Shown: piece by piece, positions 36,501 to 44,453 of the stretch
How positions within the stretch are numbered: position 1 is the stretch's first letter
Layout of the letters: each line of letters begins with the position of its first letter
NCBI GenBank assembly: GCA_018970145.1
Contig: JAGWWY010000002.1
Coordinates: 1-64,000, forward strand
Source: Gammaproteobacteria bacterium
Lineage (GTDB): Bacteria > Pseudomonadota > Gammaproteobacteria > Steroidobacterales > Steroidobacteraceae
Reading direction: 5' to 3'
Length of the DNA stretch: 64,000 nt
Program-made: the position numbers and the translations under genes
Notes under the pieces: generated by a model
Database searches by the model: none
Told to the model about the DNA's origin: nothing
The model's input: only the letters and a program-made list of their open reading frames with translations

Positions 36501-37280
36501 TTAAGGAGCCGGTACGACGAGCTCAGCCGCCTTACCGCCATCTACGGAAAGGCAGGTGGCGGTAACGTAGCTCGCGTCGTCGCTGGCGAGGAAGGAGGCG
36601 ACGCCCGCAATTTCATCCGCCTCACCGAAACGACCCATCGGAACTTGCGCTGCGATCTTCTTGCCCCATTCGGCATAGGGTCCGGCAAAGCCGGCTGCGG
36701 TGGCGGGGGTGTTGATGACGCCGGGTGCGATCGCATTGACGCGCACGTTCGACCGCGCGCCTTCCATCGCCGCGCAGCGGGTAAAGTGGATCAGTGCCGC
36801 TTTGGCTGCGCCGTAGGCCGACATGTTGCCGAGCGCCAGCACGCCGTTGATCGAGGAAATGTTGATGATCGAGCCGCGTTGTGCGGGCAACATGACTTTG
36901 AAGGCTTCGCGAGTCGCCACGAAAGCGGAGTTGACGTTGACTTCGAAGTCTCGGCGAAAACTCTCGGGCGTCATATCGACGATCGCCGAGTAGGTGACCG
37001 ACGGCGCATTGTTGACGAGGATGTCGAGACGTCCGGCGTTTGCCGCAGTCGACGAGACAAAATCAGCGAGGGCAGCGTGATCGGCGACGTCGAGGGCTCG
37101 ATGCGTCACTTTGCCACCTGCAGCTTCAATCTCGGCGGCGACGGCGGCGAGTTTGTCGAGACCTCGCGAGCAGATCGCGACATGTGCGCCTTCGGCGGCG
37201 AAACGTTTTGCGATCGCGGCGCCGATGCCCTGGCTCGCGCCCGTGATGATTGCCACTCGGCCCTCTAGACGTCGATTCAT
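36501..37280 (-). CDS. SDR-family oxidoreductase
   Basis: A 259-aa SDR with TGASQGIGAAIA, NNAPS in place of the usual NNAG, a serine in INISSINGV, and YGAAK. The ATG at 37280 follows a GGGGGA stretch and gives MNRRLEGRVAIITGAS. The frame is open 54 bases further upstream, into the promoter region, and that part is not taken as coding. It is the first gene of the long minus-strand operon, 34 bases from inverted repeat copy C. Confidence 0.87.
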   Translation of the reverse strand: MNRRLEGRVAIITGASQGIGAAIAKRFAAEGAHVAICSRGLDKLAAVAAEIEAAGGKVTHRALDVADHAALADFVSSTAANAGRLDILVNNAPSVTYSAIVDMTPESFRRDFEVNVNSAFVATREAFKVMLPAQRGSIINISSINGVLALGNMSAYGAAKAALIHFTRCAAMEGARSNVRVNAIAPGVINTPATAAGFAGPYAEWGKKIAAQVPMGRFGEADEIAGVASFLASDDASYVTATCLSVDGGKAAELVVPAP

Positions 37281-37313
37281 GTCATCCCCCGGCGGCCGTT
37301 GCCGCATTGCATT

Positions 37314-37343
37314 TGCGTATAAGTTGACCATCAACTTTACGCA
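37314..37343. promoter_or_regulatory. 30-bp inverted repeat, copy C (TGCGTA-N18-TACGCA)
   Basis: Perfect outer arms TGCGTA (37314-37319) and TACGCA (37338-37343) with 18 bases between. Inside lies a second perfect repeat, AAGTTGA-CCA-TCAACTT. This is the most symmetrical copy of the motif. It sits between the divergent SDR operon and the acyl-CoA ligase operon and probably controls both. Confidence 0.8.
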
Positions 37344-37372
37344 TTTGTACGGTCTTTGGTCGCATTAACCGT

Positions 37373-37389
37373 CGAAAACGTTGTTTTCG
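37373..37389. promoter_or_regulatory. Second palindrome CGAAAAC-GTT-GTTTTCG
   Basis: Perfect 7-bp arms with a 3-base spacer, 48 bases before the presumed GTG of the acyl-CoA ligase and 29 bases after copy C. Copy B is followed by a similar but imperfect CGAAAAC-AACG-GTTTTaCG at 27810-27828. It could be a second operator, or a small hairpin in the leader RNA. Confidence 0.45.
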
Positions 37390-37436
37390 GGCTTGCAACT
37401 GCTACTATCGATACATTCCACAACAAGGTGGTCGGG

Positions 37437-39164
37437 GTGTCAACGGAAGGTCAATTCGAACTCGCCGATGAGGTGTTTCGCGGCATCCGGTGTCGTGTAT
37501 TTCGCAACGCACCACGGACTCTCCCCGCAATGCTTGCGTCAGTGCCATGGGCATCTGACTCTGTCTGTATCGTCTATTTGGGTCAACGGCTGACTTACCG
37601 GGAAGTTGCCGTGACGGTCGATCGAATCGCCCGAACCCTCCAAGGTCGTTACGGCATCGGTGTCGGCAGTCGCGTCGGCCTTGCCATGCGCAATCTCCCG
37701 GACTGGATTCACTGCTTTTTGGCACTGGCCCGTTTGGGCGCCATCCCCGTGGTGTTGAATAGTCGCGCGGCGGGCGAGGAGTTAGCGGCTGCGCGCGATT
37801 CGATCGGTGTGTCGCTGATGCTAGTGGACAGTCGCTGTGGGCGCGAGTTGGCGGTGCACGTGGGCGGAGCGCCCGTCGTCGTCGCGGTTGATTTGGCACT
37901 GTCGGCTGCCGACGCCGCGCGGGAGCAGACGGGCGTGGATGTGGCGGTGCGTGCGGGGGCAAACCGTCTCGATGAGTTGCTGCAGCAGGACGCAGCGAGC
38001 GCCTCTCATGACCGAGAGCCCTTGCTGTCGCCTGCGGTTGAGCCTGCCGATCCGGCGACTATTCTTTTCACATCCGGTACGACCGGCCGCGCCAAGGGCG
38101 CGGTGTTGAGTCAACTCGGTACCTGTAATTCCGTTTGGACCAACCTGTACGCGGGTTATCGCATCGCCATGGATGTCGCCGCGCGGTATGGCATCTCGAT
38201 GCAGCAACTTGCGGCCATGTCGCCGCAGACGAGCATTTTATTGATGTTCCCGTTCTTTCATACGAGTGGCCTGCACACCGGCTTGCTCTCGACGCTCGTC
38301 CGCGGCGGCAAAGTTGTCTTGATGCGTCGTTGGGATGCATCGACGGCGCTGAGTCTGATCGAGAGCGAGAAAGTCACGCAGTTCCCGTGTGTCCCGACCA
38401 TGATGTGGGATCTACTGAAAACGCCGGATTTGCCGAGATACAAACTCGATTCTTTGGTTAGCGTATCAACGGGTGGTCAGGCACTTCAGAAGGGATTGCT
38501 GGGCGAAATTACCAAGGCGTTCCCGCGTGCCGTACCGGGGACCGGGTTCGGTATGACCGAAACGACTGGCGCAGTCGCCATGTCGGTGGGCGAGGAGTAC
38601 CTCCAGCGGCCGGGCACGGCGGGCCGCGTGCTCGCAACGACCGAGGTCAAGGTGGTCCGCGAGGACGGCAGCATTGCTGCGAGCGGAGAGCCTGGTGAGA
38701 TTTGCCTACGTACCGCCTCCAACATGCTTGAGTATTGGGGCGATCGTGAAGAGACCGCGCGAGCTTTCGATACGGAAGGTTTCATGCGCTCCGGGGACAT
38801 CGGCTATGTCGACCACGAGGGATTCCTCTACATCGTCGATCGTAAGAAGGATATGGTGATCTCGGCGGGCGAGAATATTTATTGCGCCGAGGTCGAACGT
38901 GTACTGCTTGCTCATCCGTCCTTGGCCGAGGCGGCGACTTTTGGCGTGCCCGATGGGCGCCTTGGCGAGCGTTTGGTGGCGGTGGTGGTGCCGCATGCAT
39001 CGGCCGGTGAGGTGACGGCGGAGCACGTGCGGGAATTCGTCGGTGAGCATCTGGCCGCCTACAAGATACCGACGGAAGTTCGCGTGCAGCACGAGGCGCT
39101 GCTGCGGAATCATTTGGACAAGGTCGACAAGGTATTTTTGCGGCGTTTTTACGCGGGAGAGTGA
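37437..39164 (+). CDS. Acyl-CoA ligase (class I adenylate-forming enzyme)
   Basis: A roughly 575-aa acyl-CoA synthetase. The P-loop is TILFTSGTTGRAKGAVLS, followed by GTGFGMTETTG, the hinge/adenylate motif SGDIGYVDHEGFLYIVDRKKDM and the A10-like NHLDKVDK near the end. It activates a carboxylic acid as the AMP ester and then CoA thioester. In steroid degraders this step loads side-chain acids or HIP (FadD3), but I cannot assign the substrate. The frame is open to 37356, inside the promoter region; the GTG at 37437, after GGTCGGG, is the more likely start. Confidence 0.88.
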   Translation: MSTEGQFELADEVFRGIRCRVFRNAPRTLPAMLASVPWASDSVCIVYLGQRLTYREVAVTVDRIARTLQGRYGIGVGSRVGLAMRNLPDWIHCFLALARLGAIPVVLNSRAAGEELAAARDSIGVSLMLVDSRCGRELAVHVGGAPVVVAVDLALSAADAAREQTGVDVAVRAGANRLDELLQQDAASASHDREPLLSPAVEPADPATILFTSGTTGRAKGAVLSQLGTCNSVWTNLYAGYRIAMDVAARYGISMQQLAAMSPQTSILLMFPFFHTSGLHTGLLSTLVRGGKVVLMRRWDASTALSLIESEKVTQFPCVPTMMWDLLKTPDLPRYKLDSLVSVSTGGQALQKGLLGEITKAFPRAVPGTGFGMTETTGAVAMSVGEEYLQRPGTAGRVLATTEVKVVREDGSIAASGEPGEICLRTASNMLEYWGDREETARAFDTEGFMRSGDIGYVDHEGFLYIVDRKKDMVISAGENIYCAEVERVLLAHPSLAEAATFGVPDGRLGERLVAVVVPHASAGEVTAEHVREFVGEHLAAYKIPTEVRVQHEALLRNHLDKVDKVFLRRFYAGE

Positions 39165-39170
39165 CGGCTC

Positions 39171-40043
39171 ATGGGTTTTCCGAAGGACGTGAAAGCGATC
39201 GATTTGATGATGGGTATTCCCGTTAGCGCCACCAACACCGAGTGGTATACGCCGTATCTGCCGTTGCTGCTCGATCAGCAAAGTCGTGAAGCTTTCAAGA
39301 TGCCAGCGCAGTACATGTTCAAAGATATTCCGGTGCTACCTTCGGATTCCGATTACGTCGATTTCACGGTCAAAGAAATGGATCGCTACGGAATCGTTCG
39401 GGGTCTCGTTGGATATTGGGAGGGATCCGAGGGGGTCAAGCGTGCGCGGGAGAAATACCGGGATCGGTTCCTGTTTGATTATCACGTCAATCCCAATCGC
39501 GGTATGGATGACGTCCGCGAAATTCGTCGGCTGCATGCGGCAGGTCATATCCAGGCAGTGAGCTTTTTTCCTTGTGGTAACAATCCGCAGGTTCCGATCA
39601 ATGACAAGAAGGTCTACCCGATCTACGCCACCTGCGTTGATTTGGGTTTGCCGATATTCGTGAACGTCGGGGTCCCGGGCCCGCGCTTGCCCATGGCGCC
39701 GCAGCACACCGAACTCGTCGATGAAGTGTGCTGGTTCTTCTCGGAATTGAAGTTCGTCATGCGACACGGGGCAGAGCCTTGGGAGGACTTGGCCGTCAAG
39801 CTGATGGTGAAGTGGCCGAACCTCTACTACTCCACGAGCGCCTTTGCGCCGAAGCACTATCCCAAGGCCATCATCGACTACGCCAACACTCGCGGTGCCG
39901 ATCGCATTATGTACGCGGGGTATTGGCCGATGGGGCTTTCTTTGGAGCGCATTTTCCGTGAGCTACCCGACGTGCCATTCAAAGACAACGTTTGGCCGCT
40001 TTTCTTGCACGACAATGCCGCTCGGCTGTTTGGAGGATTGTGA
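39171..40043 (+). CDS. Amidohydrolase-family (ACMSD-like) hydrolase or decarboxylase
   Basis: A 290-aa protein of the amidohydrolase-2 type. Recognisable pieces are the N-terminal KAIDLMMGIP (in place of the usual DxHxH metal motif), FDYHVNPNRGMDDVREIRR, GLPIFVNVG and the C-terminal GADRIMYAGYWP with LFLHDNAARLFGG. The canonical first metal ligands are missing, so it may be metal-free or use other ligands. Similar genes appear as hypothetical hydrolases in sterol clusters. It lies 6 bases after the ligase and 2 bases before the Rieske oxygenase. Confidence 0.75.
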   Translation: MGFPKDVKAIDLMMGIPVSATNTEWYTPYLPLLLDQQSREAFKMPAQYMFKDIPVLPSDSDYVDFTVKEMDRYGIVRGLVGYWEGSEGVKRAREKYRDRFLFDYHVNPNRGMDDVREIRRLHAAGHIQAVSFFPCGNNPQVPINDKKVYPIYATCVDLGLPIFVNVGVPGPRLPMAPQHTELVDEVCWFFSELKFVMRHGAEPWEDLAVKLMVKWPNLYYSTSAFAPKHYPKAIIDYANTRGADRIMYAGYWPMGLSLERIFRELPDVPFKDNVWPLFLHDNAARLFGGL

Positions 40044-40045
40044 TC

Positions 40046-41161
40046 ATGAGCCAAGAAGAAATCGCCTCGAATACGGCTGCGCGCCAGTACCTCGCGCGAT
40101 TTTCACCGGAGGAGCTGACGCGTTGGAGAATGGCGCCGCTCGACAATCCGTTACCCGCGGCGGCTCGGGGTATCGACTTGCCGATGCCGTTCGGCTGGTT
40201 CGTCGTTTGCTACTCCGACGAGTTGAAAGCGGGTGAGGTCAAACCGCTGCGTTATTTCGATCGCGAGCTCGCTTTGTGGCGTGGCGAAGATGGCGCACCG
40301 CGAATGGTCGATGCCTACTGCCGTCATCTCGGCGCACACATGGGTTATGCGGGTCGGGTGCAGGGCAATGATCTCGAGTGTCCGTTTCACGCGTGGCAGT
40401 ACAACGGGAGCGGCGAAGTCACCAAGATTCCGTATGCGAAGATGATTCCGCCACAGGCCAAGCGCAGCTGCGTCCGTCCGTGGCGCCTGGTCGAGCGCAA
40501 CCGTTTCATTTGGGCTTGGTACCACCCGGAAAATGCCGAGCCGACCTTTGAAGTCGAGGACTTGCCCGAAGCGGGTTCAGCTGATTGGAGCGAGTACGAA
40601 AAGCACGAGTGGCTGGTGTGGGGGCCGCTGCAGAACATGGCCGAGAATGGCGTGGATGCGGCGCACTTTCGCTACATCCACGGCACGGCCAGCATGCCGA
40701 ACTACGACGTCAAGTTTGAAGGGATTCGTCGCGTTGCCTCGGTCGCCGCGAAGATGACGACCCCTCGCGGTGACGTCGATGGCACCATCTCGTACGGCAC
40801 TGTCGGTGCAGGGCAGGCGTGGACGCGATTCACGGGCATTTGCGAAACCTTGATGGTCGCAGGCATCACACCGGTCGCGCCCGATTGCACTCACGTGCGC
40901 TTTGCATTCACGCAATTGCAATCGGCGATCGGTGGTCCGTCCGCGGGGGTCGCGCGCGCGATGATCAAAGATATCTGTCGTCAGCTCGATCAGGACAAGG
41001 TCGTGTGGGATCGACAGCGCTATCGGCCAGATGCCTTGCTGTGCGACGGGGACGGTCCGATCGCGGCGTTCAGAAAGTACTATCGGCAGTTTTACGCGGA
41101 GTGGCCGGCCGAAGACGGCTCGGGTGAGGTTAATCGCAGTTACGTGCGGCAAGCGCGCTGA
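40046..41161 (+). CDS. Rieske oxygenase, 3-ketosteroid 9-alpha-hydroxylase (KshA)-like
   Basis: A 371-aa oxygenase subunit. The [2Fe-2S] ligands are C92, H94, C112 and H115 (YCRHLGAHMG and CPFHAW). The catalytic iron site is in NGVDAAHFRYIHG (D204, H207, H212), which matches the VVDMAHFFYIH pattern of KshA and cholesterol-7-desaturase-type enzymes and not the toluene-dioxygenase type. KshA opens the steroid B ring with KstD by 9-alpha-hydroxylation. The match is at subfamily level; a related sterol oxygenation is also possible. No KshB reductase gene is next to it. The ATG at 40046 gives MSQEEIASNT; the frame is open 54 bases earlier inside the previous gene. Confidence 0.85.
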   Translation: MSQEEIASNTAARQYLARFSPEELTRWRMAPLDNPLPAAARGIDLPMPFGWFVVCYSDELKAGEVKPLRYFDRELALWRGEDGAPRMVDAYCRHLGAHMGYAGRVQGNDLECPFHAWQYNGSGEVTKIPYAKMIPPQAKRSCVRPWRLVERNRFIWAWYHPENAEPTFEVEDLPEAGSADWSEYEKHEWLVWGPLQNMAENGVDAAHFRYIHGTASMPNYDVKFEGIRRVASVAAKMTTPRGDVDGTISYGTVGAGQAWTRFTGICETLMVAGITPVAPDCTHVRFAFTQLQSAIGGPSAGVARAMIKDICRQLDQDKVVWDRQRYRPDALLCDGDGPIAAFRKYYRQFYAEWPAEDGSGEVNRSYVRQAR

Positions 41162-41188
41162 AACCGCACAACGCCTGAGGGTCGCGCG

Positions 41189-42028
41189 GTGACCGATGCA
41201 ATCGACAAGGTCGCGCTTGTGACGGGTGCTGGCAGCGGCATCGGCGCGGCTCTCACCCTCGCGGCCGTAACGCGTGGCATGCATGTCGTCGCTTGTGATT
41301 ATCGGGTCGAGACGCTCGAGCCGCTCGCGCACCAGGCCTCGCGGGCGGGTGCCGCGTCGGTCACTTGCCGCGCACTGGATGTTCGTGACGCGGCGGCGTT
41401 CGAGCGACTCGCTGCTGAGGTCTGTGCTGATACCGGTGGTATCGATCTACTTTTCTGTAACGCGGGCGTGTTGTCAGCTGGGCGTTTGTGGGAAAGTTCG
41501 GCGGACGAGATCGATCGCCTGATCGACATCAATGTCAAAGGGGTGATCAATGCGATCCGCGCTTGCGTGCCGAGAATGATTGAGCGCGCGATGCCGAGCC
41601 GCGTTGTAATCACAGGCTCCATGGGTGGATTCGTTCCCTCGCCGATGCTGGCGACTTATTCGGCGAGCAAGGCCGCTGTCGCAGCGATCGCCGAAACTTT
41701 GCATTTCGATTTGCAAGCGAGTCGTGCGCCGGTAGCGGTGTCTTTGTTGGCGCCGGGTGCTGTGCGCACCGGTATCTTTGCGACTGATCGAGTCGATGCC
41801 GTGATGCAACCGATGATGGAAGCGATGCGTGTCGGTGCCGAACGGGTCGGAATGGATCCGACGCGCGTTGCCGAGTTGACCTTCGACGCGATCGATCGCG
41901 GCGACTTCTGGATCTTTCCGCATCCGGAGATGCTGCCTGCGGTCCCAGAGCGAATCGAAAGGATGCTAGCCGGAGAGGCTCCGCACTTCGATTTTCAGCG
42001 TTCCTTCAGGCAGCCCGCATCGCGTTGA
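41189..42028 (+). CDS. SDR-family oxidoreductase
   Basis: A 279-aa SDR with a GTG start after GAGGG. Motifs are TGAGSGIGAALT, CNAGV (in place of NNAG), a serine in VITGSMGGF and YSASK. Fourth gene of the operon that starts with the acyl-CoA ligase. Its tail overlaps the tail of the opposing flavin oxidoreductase by 23 bases. Substrate not determined. Confidence 0.87.
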   Translation: MTDAIDKVALVTGAGSGIGAALTLAAVTRGMHVVACDYRVETLEPLAHQASRAGAASVTCRALDVRDAAAFERLAAEVCADTGGIDLLFCNAGVLSAGRLWESSADEIDRLIDINVKGVINAIRACVPRMIERAMPSRVVITGSMGGFVPSPMLATYSASKAAVAAIAETLHFDLQASRAPVAVSLLAPGAVRTGIFATDRVDAVMQPMMEAMRVGAERVGMDPTRVAELTFDAIDRGDFWIFPHPEMLPAVPERIERMLAGEAPHFDFQRSFRQPASR

Positions 42029-43256
42029 GCGCTGGATCGTTCGGTCCGTTCAACACGCAGCGGACTCCGCCGGGCGTCGAGAATTCGGCGACGCAGCGAT
42101 TGCAGTTGATGCAGTTCGACTGAGCGCTCGAATCGGCGCGGATGCGGGCCACGAAATCGGGTTGCGAGAGCAGAGGTCTGCCGAGTACGACAAAGTCGAA
42201 TCCGTCGCCCATGGCAGTCGCTACGTTGTCTGCGCTGCGCAAGCCGCCGAGCAAACCGAGCGGCATTTTGACTGCCTCGCGCATCTGACGCGCGAGCTTC
42301 AGGAAATACATTTCCTCGAAAGGCATATCACGGAACGCGGTCTTGGCGCCGAGTTTGAGCAGAAAGCGATTCCAACGGCTGGTCTCGGTCTGCAGCATGG
42401 CCGGTACCGGCGAATTGCCTCGGAAGAGATACATCGGTGAGAAGGGCGAAAAGCCGCCGGTCATCACGAGGCCATGCAAGCCGACCGACTCGAGCGCGCG
42501 AGCGGTGACGATCGAATCTTCGATCTCGACTCCGCCACGTGCACCATCGCGCAAATTCAGCTTGGCGAGTACGGCGATACGATCACCGACGGCATCGACG
42601 ACCGCTTCGGTCACCTCGCGCGCCAATCGGGCGCGCTTCTCTGGCGTTCCGCCGTAGTCATCCTGGCGTCGATTGGCGAGCGGACTCAGGAATTGGCTGA
42701 GCAGGTAACCGTGACCCATGTGCAGTTCGACGGCGTCGAAGCCGGCGTCCGCCGCATGCCGCGCCGAATCGACGAAGTCGCGGACGATGTCGCGGATATC
42801 TTGTTGGGTCATCACGCGGGTGAACAAAGCGCCGACCATTGCCCCGTAAAGGTTTAAGGTTTTCGATGGACCGCCGGGCTTGCGGACCGTACGGTTGGGC
42901 GTGCGCGTCATCGTGCCGCAATGGCCCAGCTGCAACGAGGCTTTGCCGCCAGCCGCATGTACTGCGTCTGTCAAAGCCCGGAAGGCGGAAAGGTTGTTCG
43001 CGTGGATCCAGCTCTCTTCGGCGAAGGTACGTCCATCGGGGTGAACCGCCGTGTAACCGAGGGTCGTCATCCCGACCCCTTGGGCGGCTAAGTCGGCATG
43101 GTGTTTTACGAGCGCGCGGCTAGGCGCGTTACTCGCGTTCATCCCTTCGTAAGTGCCGGCTTTGACGAAGCGATTGTGCAGTTCGATCGGTCCGAGTCGC
43201 AGCGGGGTGAAGGCTTGGCCCAGTTTGGCTTGGTTGGCTGCGGTATCCGATGGCAT
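42006..43256 (-). CDS. NADH:flavin oxidoreductase with C-terminal Fe-S cysteines
   Basis: A 416-aa FMN TIM-barrel protein of the old yellow/2,4-dienoyl-CoA reductase family. Motifs are NRFVKAGTYEGMNA, LQLGHCGTM, GFDAVELHMGHGYLLSQFLSP and GFDFVVLGRPLL. The C-terminus has CINCNRC then C eleven residues later, the Fe-S cluster pattern of the DCR/enoate-reductase branch. The FAD/NADH-binding domain of those larger proteins is absent, so electrons must come from a separate partner. The ATG at 43256 has a GAGGAG site 8 bases upstream. Four 14-bp tandem repeats lie just upstream. Confidence 0.87.
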   Translation of the reverse strand: MPSDTAANQAKLGQAFTPLRLGPIELHNRFVKAGTYEGMNASNAPSRALVKHHADLAAQGVGMTTLGYTAVHPDGRTFAEESWIHANNLSAFRALTDAVHAAGGKASLQLGHCGTMTRTPNRTVRKPGGPSKTLNLYGAMVGALFTRVMTQQDIRDIVRDFVDSARHAADAGFDAVELHMGHGYLLSQFLSPLANRRQDDYGGTPEKRARLAREVTEAVVDAVGDRIAVLAKLNLRDGARGGVEIEDSIVTARALESVGLHGLVMTGGFSPFSPMYLFRGNSPVPAMLQTETSRWNRFLLKLGAKTAFRDMPFEEMYFLKLARQMREAVKMPLGLLGGLRSADNVATAMGDGFDFVVLGRPLLSQPDFVARIRADSSAQSNCINCNRCVAEFSTPGGVRCVLNGPNDPALNAMRAA

Positions 43257-43272
43257 CGCGCGACTCCTCGAT

Positions 43273-43328
43273 GACTCTGGGCTGATATCTCTGGGCTGAT
43301 AACTCTGGGCTGATAACTCTGGGCTGAC
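43273..43328. repeat. Four tandem 14-bp repeats upstream of the flavin oxidoreductase
   Basis: Units are GACTCTGGGCTGAT, ATCTCTGGGCTGAT, AACTCTGGGCTGAT and AACTCTGGGCTGAC, head to tail without gaps. They start 17 bases upstream of the ATG of the minus-strand gene, so in its leader or promoter. The rest of the 271-base gap (43257-43527) is AT-rich and holds the half-sites of the shared inverted repeat. The repeat could bind a regulator, affect translation, or be simple slippage. Confidence 0.8.
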
Positions 43329-43392
43329 TTCGAAAGGACCCTCGCCTTGAGCGAGTCATTATGACCCCAGCATTCGAGCATCGACAAGCAAG

Positions 43393-43423
43393 TGCGTAAA
43401 AAACACCCCCTTAAATTGACGAA
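43393..43423. promoter_or_regulatory. Degenerate copy E of the inverted repeat
   Basis: A perfect left arm TGCGTA (43393-43398) is followed by AT-rich sequence and a right arm that fits only with 19 bases of spacing (GACGAA, 43418-43423, against TACGAA). A separate TACGAA half-site lies at 43472-43477. The location between divergent catabolic operons is what the other copies show, but the match is imperfect. Confidence 0.4.
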
Positions 43424-43527
43424 AGTGATGATTAGAGCTTATCGAGATGCCATAATCTCGCAAAATAGACGTACGAAAAGCGCGGTTCCGACGGATTCGG
43501 CGCAGCGCGATAAACGGGGTGTTCTGT

Positions 43528-44421
43528 ATGTCGGTACAAGGTCTAGGTTACGTCAGGATATCGGCGACCGATCTCGCTGCATGGCGCAAATTCGCGGTCG
43601 ACACCGTCGGCATGATGCCGGCGATGGCACCCGATGGCAGTTTGTGGTTGAGGGTCGACGACCGTCCGTTTCGCTTCGTCGTCGAGCAGGGCAGCGCTGA
43701 TCGCTTCGTGGCGGCGGGTTGGGAGATGCCATCCCAAGCTCATTTCATTGCCTGCGTCGAGGGCTTGCGCCGTGCCGGTGTCGCTGTGCGCGATGGCACT
43801 GCCGAGGAGGCGCGTGCGCGTTGCGCTAACGCCGTCGCGATGGCGAGCGACCCGGCAGGGAACGCGTTTGAATTGTATTGGGGTCGAGTCCGCGCCTACG
43901 ACAACTTCGTGTCAGCCGTCGGCGTGTCTGGATTCGTCGTCGGCGATCTCGGTCTTGGGCATGTCGTGTTACCCGCCCCGCAGCTCGACGAGACAGCGAG
44001 CTTCTACAAATCTTTGTTGGGGTTTGGTGATACCGATGAGATGCGATTGGCGATGTCGCCCGATCCTGCGGTGCCCGAGTTGCGTCTGCAATTCCTGCAT
44101 GCGGCTTGCCGACGTCATCACAGTGTCGCGCTGATTCCGATGCCGGCGCCTTCTGGTTTGATCCACACAATGGTGGAGATGCGTGAGGTTGACGACGTCG
44201 GTCGTGCGCTCGATCGTTGTGTTGCGGCTGGTTACCACATCTCGTCGTCACTCGGTCGCCACTCGAACGACGGCATGTTGGGTTTTTATGTCGCGACACC
44301 CGGCGGCTTTGACCTCGAGATTGGTTGCATGGGTCTCACGCCGGATTGGAACACCTGGGTGCCGACGCGCAGCCTGATCCCATCGATCTGGGGTCACCAG
44401 TGGTCAGCGCCTCCGCAGTGA
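43528..44421 (+). CDS. hsaC: Type I extradiol dioxygenase, HsaC/TesB (BphC)-like
   Basis: A 297-aa VOC-fold ring-cleavage dioxygenase with the two-domain form. The Fe(II) ligands are H145 (GLGHVVLP), H213 (GLIHTMVEM) and E264 (GGFDLEIGC). Catalytic histidines occur in RRHHSVALIPMP (H197/H198) and LGRHSNDGML (H245). The N-terminus MSVQGLGYVRISATDLAAWR and the C-terminal WGHQWS resemble HsaC, which cleaves the aromatised A ring of 3,4-DHSA in steroid degradation. A GTG at 43519 is an alternative start. It leads directly into the ipd genes, 32 bases before ipdA. Confidence 0.88.
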   Translation: MSVQGLGYVRISATDLAAWRKFAVDTVGMMPAMAPDGSLWLRVDDRPFRFVVEQGSADRFVAAGWEMPSQAHFIACVEGLRRAGVAVRDGTAEEARARCANAVAMASDPAGNAFELYWGRVRAYDNFVSAVGVSGFVVGDLGLGHVVLPAPQLDETASFYKSLLGFGDTDEMRLAMSPDPAVPELRLQFLHAACRRHHSVALIPMPAPSGLIHTMVEMREVDDVGRALDRCVAAGYHISSSLGRHSNDGMLGFYVATPGGFDLEIGCMGLTPDWNTWVPTRSLIPSIWGHQWSAPPQ

Positions 44422-44453
44422 CCGTTGAGGCAATCGCCATGAAGGGGAAACCG

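Noticed and set aside
43448..43477. TGCCAT-N18-TACGAA as a complete copy of the palindrome before hsaC
   Set aside because: Only three of the six left-arm bases fit; kept only as an isolated right half-site near the degenerate copy E.
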